50,917 nt of DNA from Desulfosporosinus sp. (GTDB taxonomy: Bacteria; Bacillota; Desulfitobacteriia; Desulfitobacteriales; Desulfitobacteriaceae), in NCBI GenBank assembly GCA_031292095.1, contig JARLHU010000240.1, positions 1 to 50,917 on the forward strand, read 5' to 3'. How positions within the stretch are numbered: position 1 is the stretch's first letter; each line of letters opens with the position of its first letter. Position numbers and translations under genes: made by a program. The notes beneath the pieces were generated by a model. The model was not told where the DNA came from. It ran no database searches and saw only the letters and a program-made list of their open reading frames with translations. Shown one piece after another: positions 1 to 6,722 of the stretch.

Positions 1-736
1 CCTTGAGATCATGACCACTGATAAGAATAGCTGGGTTCTTTCTAACTCCGATGTTTACTTTAGTGAGCTCTGGATTGCCATACGATGTGGTGTTGGCTTT
101 ATCCAAAAGTGCCATGACATCAACCCCGAATTTTCCTGCTTCTAAGACCAGAGCCACAAGGTCACCAGCGACGAGCGTATCATCTAGTGTAGCTACTAAG
201 GCTTTTTCGATAAACGCGAAGATACCTGCTTCTTTATACTCCAGAGTATAGGCATGCTCGGCATAAGCGGCGATTCCTTTTAGACCATAGGTGAGTAATT
301 CTCTGAGTGAGCGAACATCTTCATTTTCAGTCGCTAAGACACCAACTTGCGCTGCTTTTGCTTCAAACTCATCTGCAGGTGCCGTCCAAGTCGCTGCATC
401 GTGTAAGTCCGTCGGAATCGTGCCACCCACTCTAAGGATTGCTTGTTTAAGGTCTTCGCGAAGGGCGAGGCCAGCTTGAATTCGCTCTACAAAACGATTT
501 TTATCGAAGTTAGCATTGGTGATTGTGCTAAAGAGGCTTTCCATGATGAATTTGTCAACATCATGGCGAACGAGAAAGCGTTGACGTGCTTGAACTGCAT
601 AAATTGCAATTCCCTTGAGTGTGTAAATTAGAAGGTCCTGTAATTTAGCCACATTTTCTGGTTTCCCACAAACTCCACTGATCGTGCATCCGGTCCCTTT
701 GGCTGTTTCCTGACACTGATAACAAAACATACTCAT
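1..736 (-). CDS. hcp: Hydroxylamine reductase / hybrid-cluster protein, 5' part (cut by window edge)
   Basis: Only the first 245 or so codons are visible; the rest runs off the left edge. The N-terminus has the hybrid-cluster protein cysteine pattern C5-x2-C8-x8-C17-x5-C23 (starts [11 protein letters not shown]), which in this family binds the first iron-sulfur cluster; the hybrid cluster ligands lie in the missing part. Two helical repeats containing LKGIA and AYAEHA follow, as expected for Hcp. The start is supported by a GGGGG ribosome site 8 nt upstream. The protein is cytoplasmic and handles nitric oxide or hydroxylamine stress in anaerobes (family knowledge). A perfect CRP/FNR-type palindrome 100 bp upstream suggests control by an HcpR-like regulator. 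Confidence 0.93.
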   Translation of the reverse strand, partial: MSMFCYQCQETAKGTGCTISGVCGKPENVAKLQDLLIYTLKGIAIYAVQARQRFLVRHDVDKFIMESLFSTITNANFDKNRFVERIQAGLALREDLKQAILRVGGTIPTDLHDAATWTAPADEFEAKAAQVGVLATENEDVRSLRELLTYGLKGIAAYAEHAYTLEYKEAGIFAFIEKALVATLDDTLVAGDLVALVLEAGKFGVDVMALLDKANTTSYGNPELTKVNIGVRKNPAILISGHDLK

Positions 737-836
737 TAATGTTTCCCCCTAATTTTTATTTAAATTTGTTTTACTCATCTTTAACTACATTTAGTTTAGT
801 TCAAATCCAAATGTAATACCGTGATTATGATGTATC

Positions 837-864
837 TTCTAGTGTGAGATTAATCACACTAGAA
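837..864 (-). promoter_or_regulatory. CRP/FNR-family operator upstream of hcp
   Basis: A perfect 11-bp inverted repeat (TTCTAGTGTGA / TCACACTAGAA) separated by 6 bp contains TGTGA-N6-TCACA, the classic CRP/FNR-family site. Its centre is 114 bp upstream of the hcp start. HcpR, a CRP/FNR-family regulator, is known to control hcp in anaerobes; the assignment here is by context. No single -10/-35 pair stands out; CATAAT (824-829) and TATTAC (813-818) on the minus strand are candidates. Confidence 0.7.
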
Positions 865-1108
865 TTGTATCTCTCCAACTGCTACCTTTTGGCATTAAAA
901 CGCGTTAAGGACCCTTGTTTCTTGTTTCTTCTCTTTGGCGATCTCTCCAATTCCCTATATGATTGAGCTAAAATCCCATGTTGAACCTTAATAAACGCTC
1001 CTGATGTGCGCGTGCATTGCTACTCTTGGGATTATCGCTTCTCTAGTAAGAGGAAATATAAGGTCTGGGAAATACGGAATATAGGATATGTAATGATATA
1101 GAACCATA

Positions 1109-1154
1109 AAAGAGCATACAACATCTTCTATTAAGTAGATGTTGTATGCTCTTT
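1109..1154 (-). terminator. Long perfect hairpin, probable terminator
   Basis: An 18-bp perfect stem (1109-1126 with 1137-1154) has a 10-nt loop. On the minus strand it ends in TTTTATGG, so it can stop transcription leaving the cassette array before it reaches hcp. Only a short T run follows on either strand. Confidence 0.6.
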
Positions 1155-1215
1155 GTCAATGGTGTGCTCACGAAAGGTAAAAAATCTAATCCAAGCTACT
1201 ACCTATTAGCAATAT

Positions 1216-1270
1216 TGAACTTCCGATTATTCTTATACTGATGACCATCAGTAGGATAACTGGAAGTTCA
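1216..1270. repeat. 55-bp inverted-repeat remnant related to the 3999-4188 element
   Basis: It begins TGAACTTCCGATTATTCTTA and ends with the inverted TGAACTTCCAGTTAT. These match the terminal repeats of the element at 3999-4188, so this looks like a minimal deletion derivative consisting of little more than two ends. It directly abuts the attC-like site at 1280. Confidence 0.55.
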
Positions 1271-1279
1271 CGATATGTC

Positions 1280-1357
1280 GTAGAACGTTCCGTGAATTCC
1301 CGAAGTCTGGTTATTACTTTCATATTCTCTCGGATTCTGGTAATTCGCTGTTAGGTG
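1280..1357 (-). repeat. attC-like integron recombination site A
   Basis: On the minus strand it opens with ACCTAAC (fits RYYYAAC) 17 nt after the stop of the EcsC-like gene, and ends near CGTTCTAC. Two imperfectly complementary arms (around GTGAATT and AATTCGC) flank a variable middle containing the GAGAGAATATGAAAGTA segment shared with the other sites in this window. The size (about 78 bp) and position at the 3' end of a minus-strand gene are as expected for attC. Confidence 0.7.
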
Positions 1358-1379
1358 AAGTTGCAAGCTACAAATACTT

Positions 1380-1946
1380 CTAACTATAAAATTCTTTCGC
1401 TGCCTTACCAATACCAGTGGTTGAGAAAAAATCCATAACCCCTGAGACTAATCCACCCGCAACAGGGACAACTTTTGCTACGTTAAGAAGACTTTTCTCT
1501 CCAGCAATTGTAATAATTTTATTGGGTAACTTCTTAATTATCTCTTTCATGGCTGGTGTTAAAAGTGCCTTCTTTGCTCCAACCATTCCTACATCTTTAA
1601 ACACATTCTTAAGAGCCTCATTACCTCCACTAAGCGCAAAGCATAAAGCAATTTCTTCTCGCCTTTCAGGATCATCTAGATCATAGCCATATATGTAAGC
1701 TATGGTTAAAACTAATCTACCGTGAATCCTCCAAATATGTGCAAGATTTGGAACTATGGTCATCCATCCCCCACACCCCCAACAAAAACTTACAGTACTT
1801 GCATACCATTTACGTTTATTGATAAGTCTATCAGCTAACGCACTAAAGTTATCTTTAAGTTCTGGATGTAATCGTATCTGTTGATCAACAGTTCTTTTGA
1901 TGGAATCTACATCTTTCCCTGAAGCAAGATCAATTCCTTTTATCAT
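1380..1946 (-). CDS. EcsC-family-like cassette protein (N-terminus possibly frameshifted)
   Basis: The product has 188 residues. It has an amphipathic or hydrophobic middle (around WGCGGWMTIVPNLAHIWRIHG, TIAYIYGYD) and a glycine-rich C-terminal segment (VVPVAGGLVSGVMDFF), resembling EcsC-family proteins found near transporters and in accessory regions; the biochemical role is unknown. The ATG at 1946 has only a weak ribosome site and overlaps (ATGATAA) the stop of an 18-codon ORF that starts at 1999 with a strong GAGGTG site. Either translation is coupled, or the true N-terminus was split by a one-base deletion. It is the last gene of the left cassette array, and attC site A follows 17 nt after its stop. 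Confidence 0.6.
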   Translation of the reverse strand: MIKGIDLASGKDVDSIKRTVDQQIRLHPELKDNFSALADRLINKRKWYASTVSFCWGCGGWMTIVPNLAHIWRIHGRLVLTIAYIYGYDLDDPERREEIALCFALSGGNEALKNVFKDVGMVGAKKALLTPAMKEIIKKLPNKIITIAGEKSLLNVAKVVPVAGGLVSGVMDFFSTTGIGKAAKEFYS

Positions 1947-1999
1947 TCCTTCACCGATTTTTTAATAAGTTTTCCTTGAAATTTCTCTTCATTGCTCAT
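1943..1999 (-). CDS. 18-codon upstream ORF, coupled leader or detached N-terminus of the EcsC-like gene
   Basis: It reads MSNEEKFQGKLIKKSVKE then stop, preceded by GAGGTG 5 nt before the ATG. The peptide looks like a natural charged N-terminus for the following EcsC-like frame, so a single-base deletion near 1945-1950 is the simplest explanation. The alternative is stop-start coupling through the shared ATGA. Confidence 0.45.
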   Translation of the reverse strand: MSNEEKFQGKLIKKSVKE

Positions 2000-2057
2000 A
2001 CTTACACCTCATTAAATACTCTCAAGACCAAAAATAAAACTCCGAAATTGCAATTTC

Positions 2058-2134
2058 ACCTAACGTTTAAGAATTTGCGCCGCGCCATTCCTCTTTCATA
2101 TATTAGCTAAGTGGCGCTAAATTCTGTGTTATAC
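2058..2134 (-). repeat. attC-like integron recombination site B
   Basis: Minus-strand ends are GTATAAC and GTTAGGT; the latter fits GTTRRRY exactly. The inner arms AGAATTTGCGCC and GGCGCTAAATTCT pair fully except for one extra base, the extrahelical-base feature that defines folded attC sites. It begins 14 nt after the stop of the zinc-ribbon/HEPN gene. Confidence 0.78.
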
Positions 2135-2148
2135 GTCCGTAAACAGGG

Positions 2149-2973
2149 TTATCTAGAAAATATACTTTGTGCGTATACTTGACTCTTTAGATTAGAAAAG
2201 ATCAATACGCTTTCTTGAATTAATCTTTGTGCCTCACTAGCTCTTTTGGAGGAGATATATTTATTATTGCTATGAATTATTGAGTTTCTTTCATTTCTTA
2301 ATGAACTCCACCTATCGTAAAAACCGTCTTTTATTGCATTCATTCTAATCTTCAAAGCATTATCAACAAATGAATTACAAATATTTAAACATTCATTTAT
2401 TCCAGCATACTTACAATTTGATAAAAATGCATTCCCTCCATCAACTCCTAACCTTCTTAAAATTAATTGATCAAAAAAATCGTTAAAAAGCATTTCGATG
2501 CTAGAGGCTACTACAATAATCAAAGTTTTTCTAAATCTGTTTCTCAACACCTGATAAGAATAAGATAAGAATGTGTCAATTATTTTTAAGTCAGTATTGT
2601 ATTTAGACCGAATTTTGTCTTCTATCTCATCAAGAATACTAGTAAAATGCTCTCTATTGTTATCTGAATATTTAGCTCTGACAGTCTCATAAATATTAAT
2701 ATATCGACTTAACTCCTCATCCGATATATGTATACCCTCATTTTTGAGAAATTCTTGCATTTGAATTCTATTTGTTTTATCAGCAGATTTGCACAAATTA
2801 TATAACTCTTGTGAAGTCAATATTAAATCCTGAGCTTGTAGGATTGGGTAACAATATTCCATCAAAAGCTTTTCTCCACAAGAGCATAACTTTGTTCTTT
2901 TAATAATTTCATCTGTATCCTTAATACTTTTATCTAGATTTCCACAGAAAGGACAAATAAATATTTTATCCAT
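2149..2973 (-). CDS. Cassette protein with N-terminal zinc ribbon and HEPN-like C-terminal region
   Basis: The first 30 residues hold a CPFC...CSCG zinc ribbon. The middle is helical and charged. The last 130 residues are helical and contain LRNERNSIIH, which fits the R-x4-6-H signature of HEPN ribonuclease domains. HEPN proteins are common in toxin-antitoxin and phage-defence systems, so an RNA-targeting role is possible, but this is inference from one motif. The start at 2973 is set by AAGGAG 6 nt upstream; an ATG at 2976 is also possible. A longer open frame to 3027 would run into attC site C and is unlikely. The gene is AT-rich compared with the core genes, as is typical of cassettes. Confidence 0.75.
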   Translation of the reverse strand: MDKIFICPFCGNLDKSIKDTDEIIKRTKLCSCGEKLLMEYCYPILQAQDLILTSQELYNLCKSADKTNRIQMQEFLKNEGIHISDEELSRYINIYETVRAKYSDNNREHFTSILDEIEDKIRSKYNTDLKIIDTFLSYSYQVLRNRFRKTLIIVVASSIEMLFNDFFDQLILRRLGVDGGNAFLSNCKYAGINECLNICNSFVDNALKIRMNAIKDGFYDRWSSLRNERNSIIHSNNKYISSKRASEAQRLIQESVLIFSNLKSQVYAQSIFSR

Positions 2974-2988
2974 CATCTTCTCCTTAAT

Positions 2989-3005
2989 CCGCGCACGACG
3001 CGCGG
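2989..3005 (-). repeat. 5'-leader hairpin of cassette gene at 2149
   Basis: A GC-rich hairpin (CCGCGC stem) lies between the attC C boundary and the ribosome site. Together with the preceding GGGAAC it closely matches the leader of the neighbouring cassette (3698-3715). Confidence 0.55.
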
Positions 3006-3026
3006 CGTTCCCCGCGACCAATTTCA

Positions 3027-3102
3027 TATAACGGTTCGCGGGTTACCGAAGTCTGCATACTACTTTCATATTATCTCAGATTTTGGTAACCCGCTGTTAG
3101 GC
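3027..3102 (-). repeat. attC-like integron recombination site C
   Basis: Minus-strand R'' is GCCTAAC (exact RYYYAAC); the opposite end is CGTTATAT. A perfect 10-bp stem, GCGGGTTACC (3038-3047) with GGTAACCCGC (3085-3094), encloses a variable middle with the family segment ATATGAAAGTAGTA. Confidence 0.78.
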
Positions 3103-3286
3103 GTCGGACCATGCCCCCAGATTCAGAGACGACCATGGACGGGAGGCCCTTAAACGTTCCTCAACAACTGTATTTATGTACAAAATAAGAATGATGTACC
3201 CTAACTTCAACTACGAAATTATGTATATATCTCAAAGATAAATTGGAATTTGTCGTCTAGTTCATCTAAACATGTTGCGATTCCAT

Positions 3287-3601
3287 TTATTGCTTCTTTT
3301 TATCTCGCAACTTCCAGAATCGAATATTTGAATTGTCCATATTTTCCTCAAACTCTGTCAGACTTCTATCCAATTCTGCATAATCATCTTTCGTCGGTGG
3401 GATATTTTGTCCAATAGTATTTCCGCACCACATGCATTGAAAAGCTTTTCGATCTCTTAATCTTCCACAGTAGGGACATGTAATCAAGTCATCCTGTCCC
3501 GTGGCAGTTTGTGTCCTATGGCAACATAATGAACAATAAAACGTATCCCCTTCATCATGCAATGTTTTGGGATTGTCATTACCACAATTAGCGCATTTCA
3601 T
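3287..3601 (-). CDS. Cassette protein with multiple zinc ribbons
   Basis: The product has 104 residues. Three CxxC-type zinc-binding knuckles are visible: CANC and CSLC near the start, CPYC in the middle, and CMWC. A charged, lysine-rich tail follows. It is probably a nucleic-acid-binding or protein-interaction module; the function is unknown. The start has a GGGGG site 7 nt upstream. It is the most promoter-proximal gene of the left cassette array, between the half-site at 3734 and attC C. Confidence 0.72.
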   Translation of the reverse strand: MKCANCGNDNPKTLHDEGDTFYCSLCCHRTQTATGQDDLITCPYCGRLRDRKAFQCMWCGNTIGQNIPPTKDDYAELDRSLTEFEENMDNSNIRFWKLRDKKKQ

Positions 3602-3697
3602 ATATTTTCCCCCATCTTTACAAATTTCTGTTTATATACACTTCACAACATCCTACGCATGTGCAATATTCCGATCATTTATTCGTCCTTTTCCAAT

Positions 3698-3715
3698 CCG
3701 CGCATGGATGCGCGG
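3698..3715 (-). repeat. 5'-leader hairpin of cassette gene at 3287
   Basis: An 8-bp perfect stem (CCGCGCAT/ATGCGCGG) with a 2-nt loop lies directly after the GTTAGGC boundary and a GGGAAC word. It is a near copy of the leader at 2989-3005 despite unrelated coding regions downstream. Confidence 0.55.
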
Positions 3716-3733
3716 TTCCCTGCATGGTCTTTC

Positions 3734-3740
3734 GCCTAAC
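3734..3740 (-). other. Isolated integron core site GTTAGGC, truncated attC or attI-like junction
   Basis: The minus strand reads AATGTTAGGCG, an exact GTTRRRY core, at the upstream boundary of the first left-array cassette. No complementary R'' arm is visible on the other side. It may be an attI-type site or the remaining half of a damaged attC. Confidence 0.4.
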
Positions 3741-3746
3741 ATTGGA

Positions 3747-3801
3747 TTAACGAACTTCGTTAATTGTCTGTCTGATTGACTTTATACGAACAGGTTCGTA
3801 T
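3747..3801. repeat. Two perfect palindromes next to the cassette boundary
   Basis: TTAACGAA-C-TTCGTTAA (3747-3763) and ATACGAAC-AG-GTTCGTAT (3784-3801) share an ACGAA core. They could be recombinase- or regulator-binding sites beside the half-site at 3734. The second is not a standard LexA box, because its spacer is 2 nt rather than 4. Confidence 0.4.
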
Positions 3802-3998
3802 ATTTTACCTATCTGTAAATCCGTTTGAAATTCTACAAGTAAGGGTAGCACAGGCAACAGCACAATTATTATTTCAACAGAGTAACAAATATTCCTTTAT
3901 TTATAGTTAATATATGGCGTGGGATTAATATGGAAGGGGCGATTTAAAGTAAATCAACTTCGCTAAAGACCCATATTTTGAACGTATCTTTGAAACTT

Positions 3999-4188
3999 TG
4001 AACTTCCAGTTATTCTTATACTGCGTCCTTATGGATCGTATTCTGCCTACACCCATTTCTAATGACCGTATTCAATGAATGGTCCTCTGGCCGGAAGGAT
4101 GGCTCAATTTCTCCGGAGAAGTGGCTCAATGATCTCCGGAATAGTGGCTCTCCTGAACCGTAATATTCATAGAATAACTGGAAGTTCA
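3999..4188. mobile_element. Non-autonomous insertion-sequence remnant (190 bp), possibly IS21-like ends
   Basis: Perfect 18-bp terminal inverted repeats (TGAACTTCCAGTTATTCT) lie at 3999-4016 and 4171-4188. The interior has repeated GTGGCTCAAT...CTCCGGA words, reminiscent of the multiple end repeats of IS21-family elements. No transposase frame remains. Confidence 0.6.
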
Positions 4189-4374
4189 GAAAGCAATCTC
4201 ACATTATTAAAATCAGCATACTGATTAACGTACCAAGACAATGATGCGTTTTTTGTGTTTAAAAAGGTCGGCCGATTCATGGAATCAGCCATGGCCAAAC
4301 GAATTTAATAAGTAAAAATAAGTAACTTAATCCAGCAGGAGGGACAAAATGGTAAAAAGATAATAATTGTTGAG

Positions 4375-4512
4375 GTTCAGATGCCGAAGGATGCATATCC
4401 CTGTACTGTTTTTTGCAGTCCTCAAAGCCGAAGTTCTTTGTCGACAACATTCTGGATAGATTATGTGTTTGATGTAAATGCCTAATGCTTGTTGCTTTTG
4501 TGTAACCTATGG
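4375..4512. repeat. Copy 1 of a ~138-bp direct duplication (decayed)
   Basis: It is about 90% identical by eye to 4914-5050, with small indels, including the exact stretch CGAAGTTCTTTGTCGACAAC. It is interrupted at its right end by the insertion at 4515-4729. The copy is not open in the frame used by copy 2. Confidence 0.7.
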
Positions 4513-4514
4513 AT

Positions 4515-4729
4515 GATTCCGCTGTAAAAACCCCGAATTTCAAGATATGTTTCCAAGACAATCAAAAAAGTTGCTGATTTTCTTTACTCTTCCAAACGAC
4601 AGAAACCTTTAAATCCGCTTGTAATCAGGGTTCCGCAAATAGGGCGTAACTATCTAATCGGTTTCAAATACTAATTAGTGCGGATGAATGAAAACATAAT
4701 TTCATTTTTAGGGTTTCCGAACTGGAATC
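4515..4729. mobile_element. 215-bp MITE-like insertion with target duplication
   Basis: ATGGAT is directly repeated at 4509-4514 and 4730-4735. The enclosed segment begins GATTCC and ends GGAATC, with AAACCC further in at both ends (imperfect inverted repeats of about 19 bp). Removing it restores continuity of copy 1 with copy 2 through GGATTTAATTTCTAT. Confidence 0.5.
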
Positions 4730-4851
4730 ATGGATTTAATTTCTATTTGAACAGCTAACGAAACAGATAAAAATCTTTATTTCAACCAACCATGAGGTTG
4801 CTAAGAAATATTCTTGAGAGGAAATGAGCAACCTCGAACGTAAAAAGAACA

Positions 4852-5264
4852 ATGTTTAAAAATGCTATTGAAAACGCATTAAAAAATATGATACATAATA
4901 TTTCGTTCTATTCTTCAGATACCGAAGGATGCATATCACGGTACTGTTTTTTGAGTCCTCAAAACCGAAGTTCTTTGTCGACAACATTCTGGATAGATTA
5001 TGTGTTTGATGTAAATGCCAATGCTTTTTGCTATTGTGTAACCTACGGATTTAATTTCTATAGGAATGATTTCGCCACCACGCTGAATGGTACAATCGAC
5101 CTCCACACCTTGTTCTGAAGTCCAATAATAACTTCTTTATTTGTTTCGATCAGTTGGCAGCAAACGAAGTTTCCAACCAAGCCGCCTTTGAAGTAATCCA
5201 ATTCGTCCGAGAGAAACAGCACATTTTCGCAAACAACTATCCTTCTTTACATAGAGCAGTCTGA
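4852..5264 (+). pseudogene. Decayed gene of unknown family (copy 2 of the duplication)
   Basis: Codons 4852-5118 read coding-like protein containing FWIDYVFDVNANAFCYCVTY and ending ...DLHTLF. A second frame from 5118 to 5264 continues KSNNNFFICFDQLAANEVSN and more to a stop, so one frameshift near 5115 separates two parts of one former gene. No good ribosome site precedes 4852, and a decayed partial copy lies at 4375-4512. I do not recognise the family. Confidence 0.4.
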
Positions 5265-5522
5265 CCTCGGTCTCATATACAACTCTTAAAAAGTGCGGTT
5301 TGAAAAGTCGAAAACATATCCGCTATCCATTCTAAAAAGATTTTCATAGAGGTTCTGTTTTTGAGGTGAAACACAAAATCACGGCGGAAATGGTGCTGTA
5401 TTTATTCCGATCTGAGCTAAGGGATTTTTGAAAAATAAGTCTCTATTGGCGAAATAGTTTATACTTAGAGGACTATACATTCGGAAATTGGTAATCCTAT
5501 TAGCATAGGGGAGGGCTTCTGA

Positions 5523-6047
5523 ATGACGGTCACTTGTGCTTATAGATCGAATATAAATAAAATTGTTCTTAGCCAAGAATACGATTCTACAAGGAAATTA
5601 GCGTCTTTAAACGCTTTGAATAACTTCATAAGTCTGAATCTAGAGCTGATAAACAGACCTTTTTTGTGTGAGGCGGGTCTAGTTTCCTCATTGCATCAGG
5701 GTACTGTACAGTACGCCCGAACGATTAGGAAGCACAACACGCCACTTTGGCTTGCTAGCCAAAATTTGCGGGGCACGATCGATTTCTATTATAGCAAATT
5801 TGAATGGCCTTTTCAGATTTGCTTACACCCGAACGGTTTTCTCGATGACTTCGTTATAGATAGAATCAAGAACGGTTTCATTGTTCCGCTTTTTACTCGC
5901 CAGATTACAAAAAGCAACAATTTCATAACCGAGGCGCATAAAATTTTGCAGGGGAATCACGAAAACAAATCAGAGAGCGTGCCGAAGGTAACCGTTTTCT
6001 TATGGCTTGAAAGCAAATCTTTGTACCGACGAACGGTTAAGAATTGA
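5523..6047 (+). CDS. Hypothetical protein, 174 residues
   Basis: I do not recognise this protein. It is a rare plus-strand frame with a strong GGGGAGGG ribosome site 7 nt before the ATG. The sequence is aromatic and asparagine-rich with no membrane segment. It lies in the decayed accessory region between MITE debris and the recombinase genes, and the bidirectional terminator at 6278-6330 follows after 230 bp. It could be a real orphan or a fragment of a larger decayed gene. Confidence 0.4.
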   Translation: MTVTCAYRSNINKIVLSQEYDSTRKLASLNALNNFISLNLELINRPFLCEAGLVSSLHQGTVQYARTIRKHNTPLWLASQNLRGTIDFYYSKFEWPFQICLHPNGFLDDFVIDRIKNGFIVPLFTRQITKSNNFITEAHKILQGNHENKSESVPKVTVFLWLESKSLYRRTVKN

Positions 6048-6722
6048 GGGACCAGGCTATTTCTTTTGTAAGAAAATTAAGTGGCTTTAGCATAATAATT
6101 TAAGGTGTCGCTTTTTCACGCTACATTCGTAGTTATATTCGAGACGAATTTAGGAGACATTTTTGCCCACTAAAAGAAACAGAGATAATATTTAATTTCT
6201 GTTTTTCATATTGGACTTTGTTAAGCATTAAGTTTCATTTGAATTAAATGTGCAGTAATTCCCAAAGATATTACCTTAAAAACAAATAATCACGACCATA
6301 ATTACTTACAGGTCGTGATTATTTGTTTTTAACTCTGGGCGTCTACGAAGGGTCCTAACCATATAATCTTGGCGAGTTTTGTGACTACATATTGAGCTGT
6401 ACCCCAAGTATTGCGTCAATTCTCTTGATAAGCGGTATCGAAGTTTGAGCTATATACTTTCGCAAATAGCAAAAATATGAGCAGTAAAGTGATTCCCCAA
6501 TATGGCAATTTAGCTTCTGGAGTCTTTCGCCATTGCAGCGACCCTTTGTTTGTGACACGTACACAAAATCGCCTATAAAAGGAAAGCACATCCTTCTCCC
6601 TTAAAGCCCTTCTGACCACCTTTTTGGGCTTCTCAAGACACATATCCGGTTTCTCCACCCTACTATTAAGGGTTTAATTTTAGTACTTTCAACCTAGTGA
6701 AATATATGTTGAAAATTGCAAA
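6048..6722. other. Intergenic stretch with no convincing gene
   Basis: It holds the terminator at 6278-6330 and two overlapping minus-strand frames (6385-6591, 6416-6658). One has a hydrophobic stretch, but neither has a good ribosome site. I see nothing else. Confidence 0.5.
6278..6330. terminator. Bidirectional terminator hairpin
   Basis: A 20-bp perfect stem (6278-6297 with 6311-6330) has a 13-nt loop. The arms end in A5 and T5, so it works as an intrinsic terminator on either strand, between the plus-strand ORF at 5523 and the leftward recombinase genes. Confidence 0.8.

Noticed and set aside
3784..3801. Possible LexA box (GAAC...GTTC)
   Set aside because: The spacer between half-sites is 2 nt; Firmicute LexA boxes need 4.
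4277..4561. Minus-strand frame of 94 codons across copy 1 of the duplication
   Set aside because: It overlaps repeated and decayed sequence, has no ribosome site, and the matching stretch in copy 2 is more coding-like on the plus strand.
6385..6658. Two overlapping minus-strand frames of 68 and 80 codons downstream of the recombinases
   Set aside because: Neither has a good ribosome site or a recognisable domain; one hydrophobic run alone is weak evidence in AT-rich DNA.
3800..6700. A hidden or decayed integron integrase gene
   Set aside because: I looked for tyrosine-recombinase motifs (HxLRH-like, the integrase patch) in readable frames of this region and saw none.
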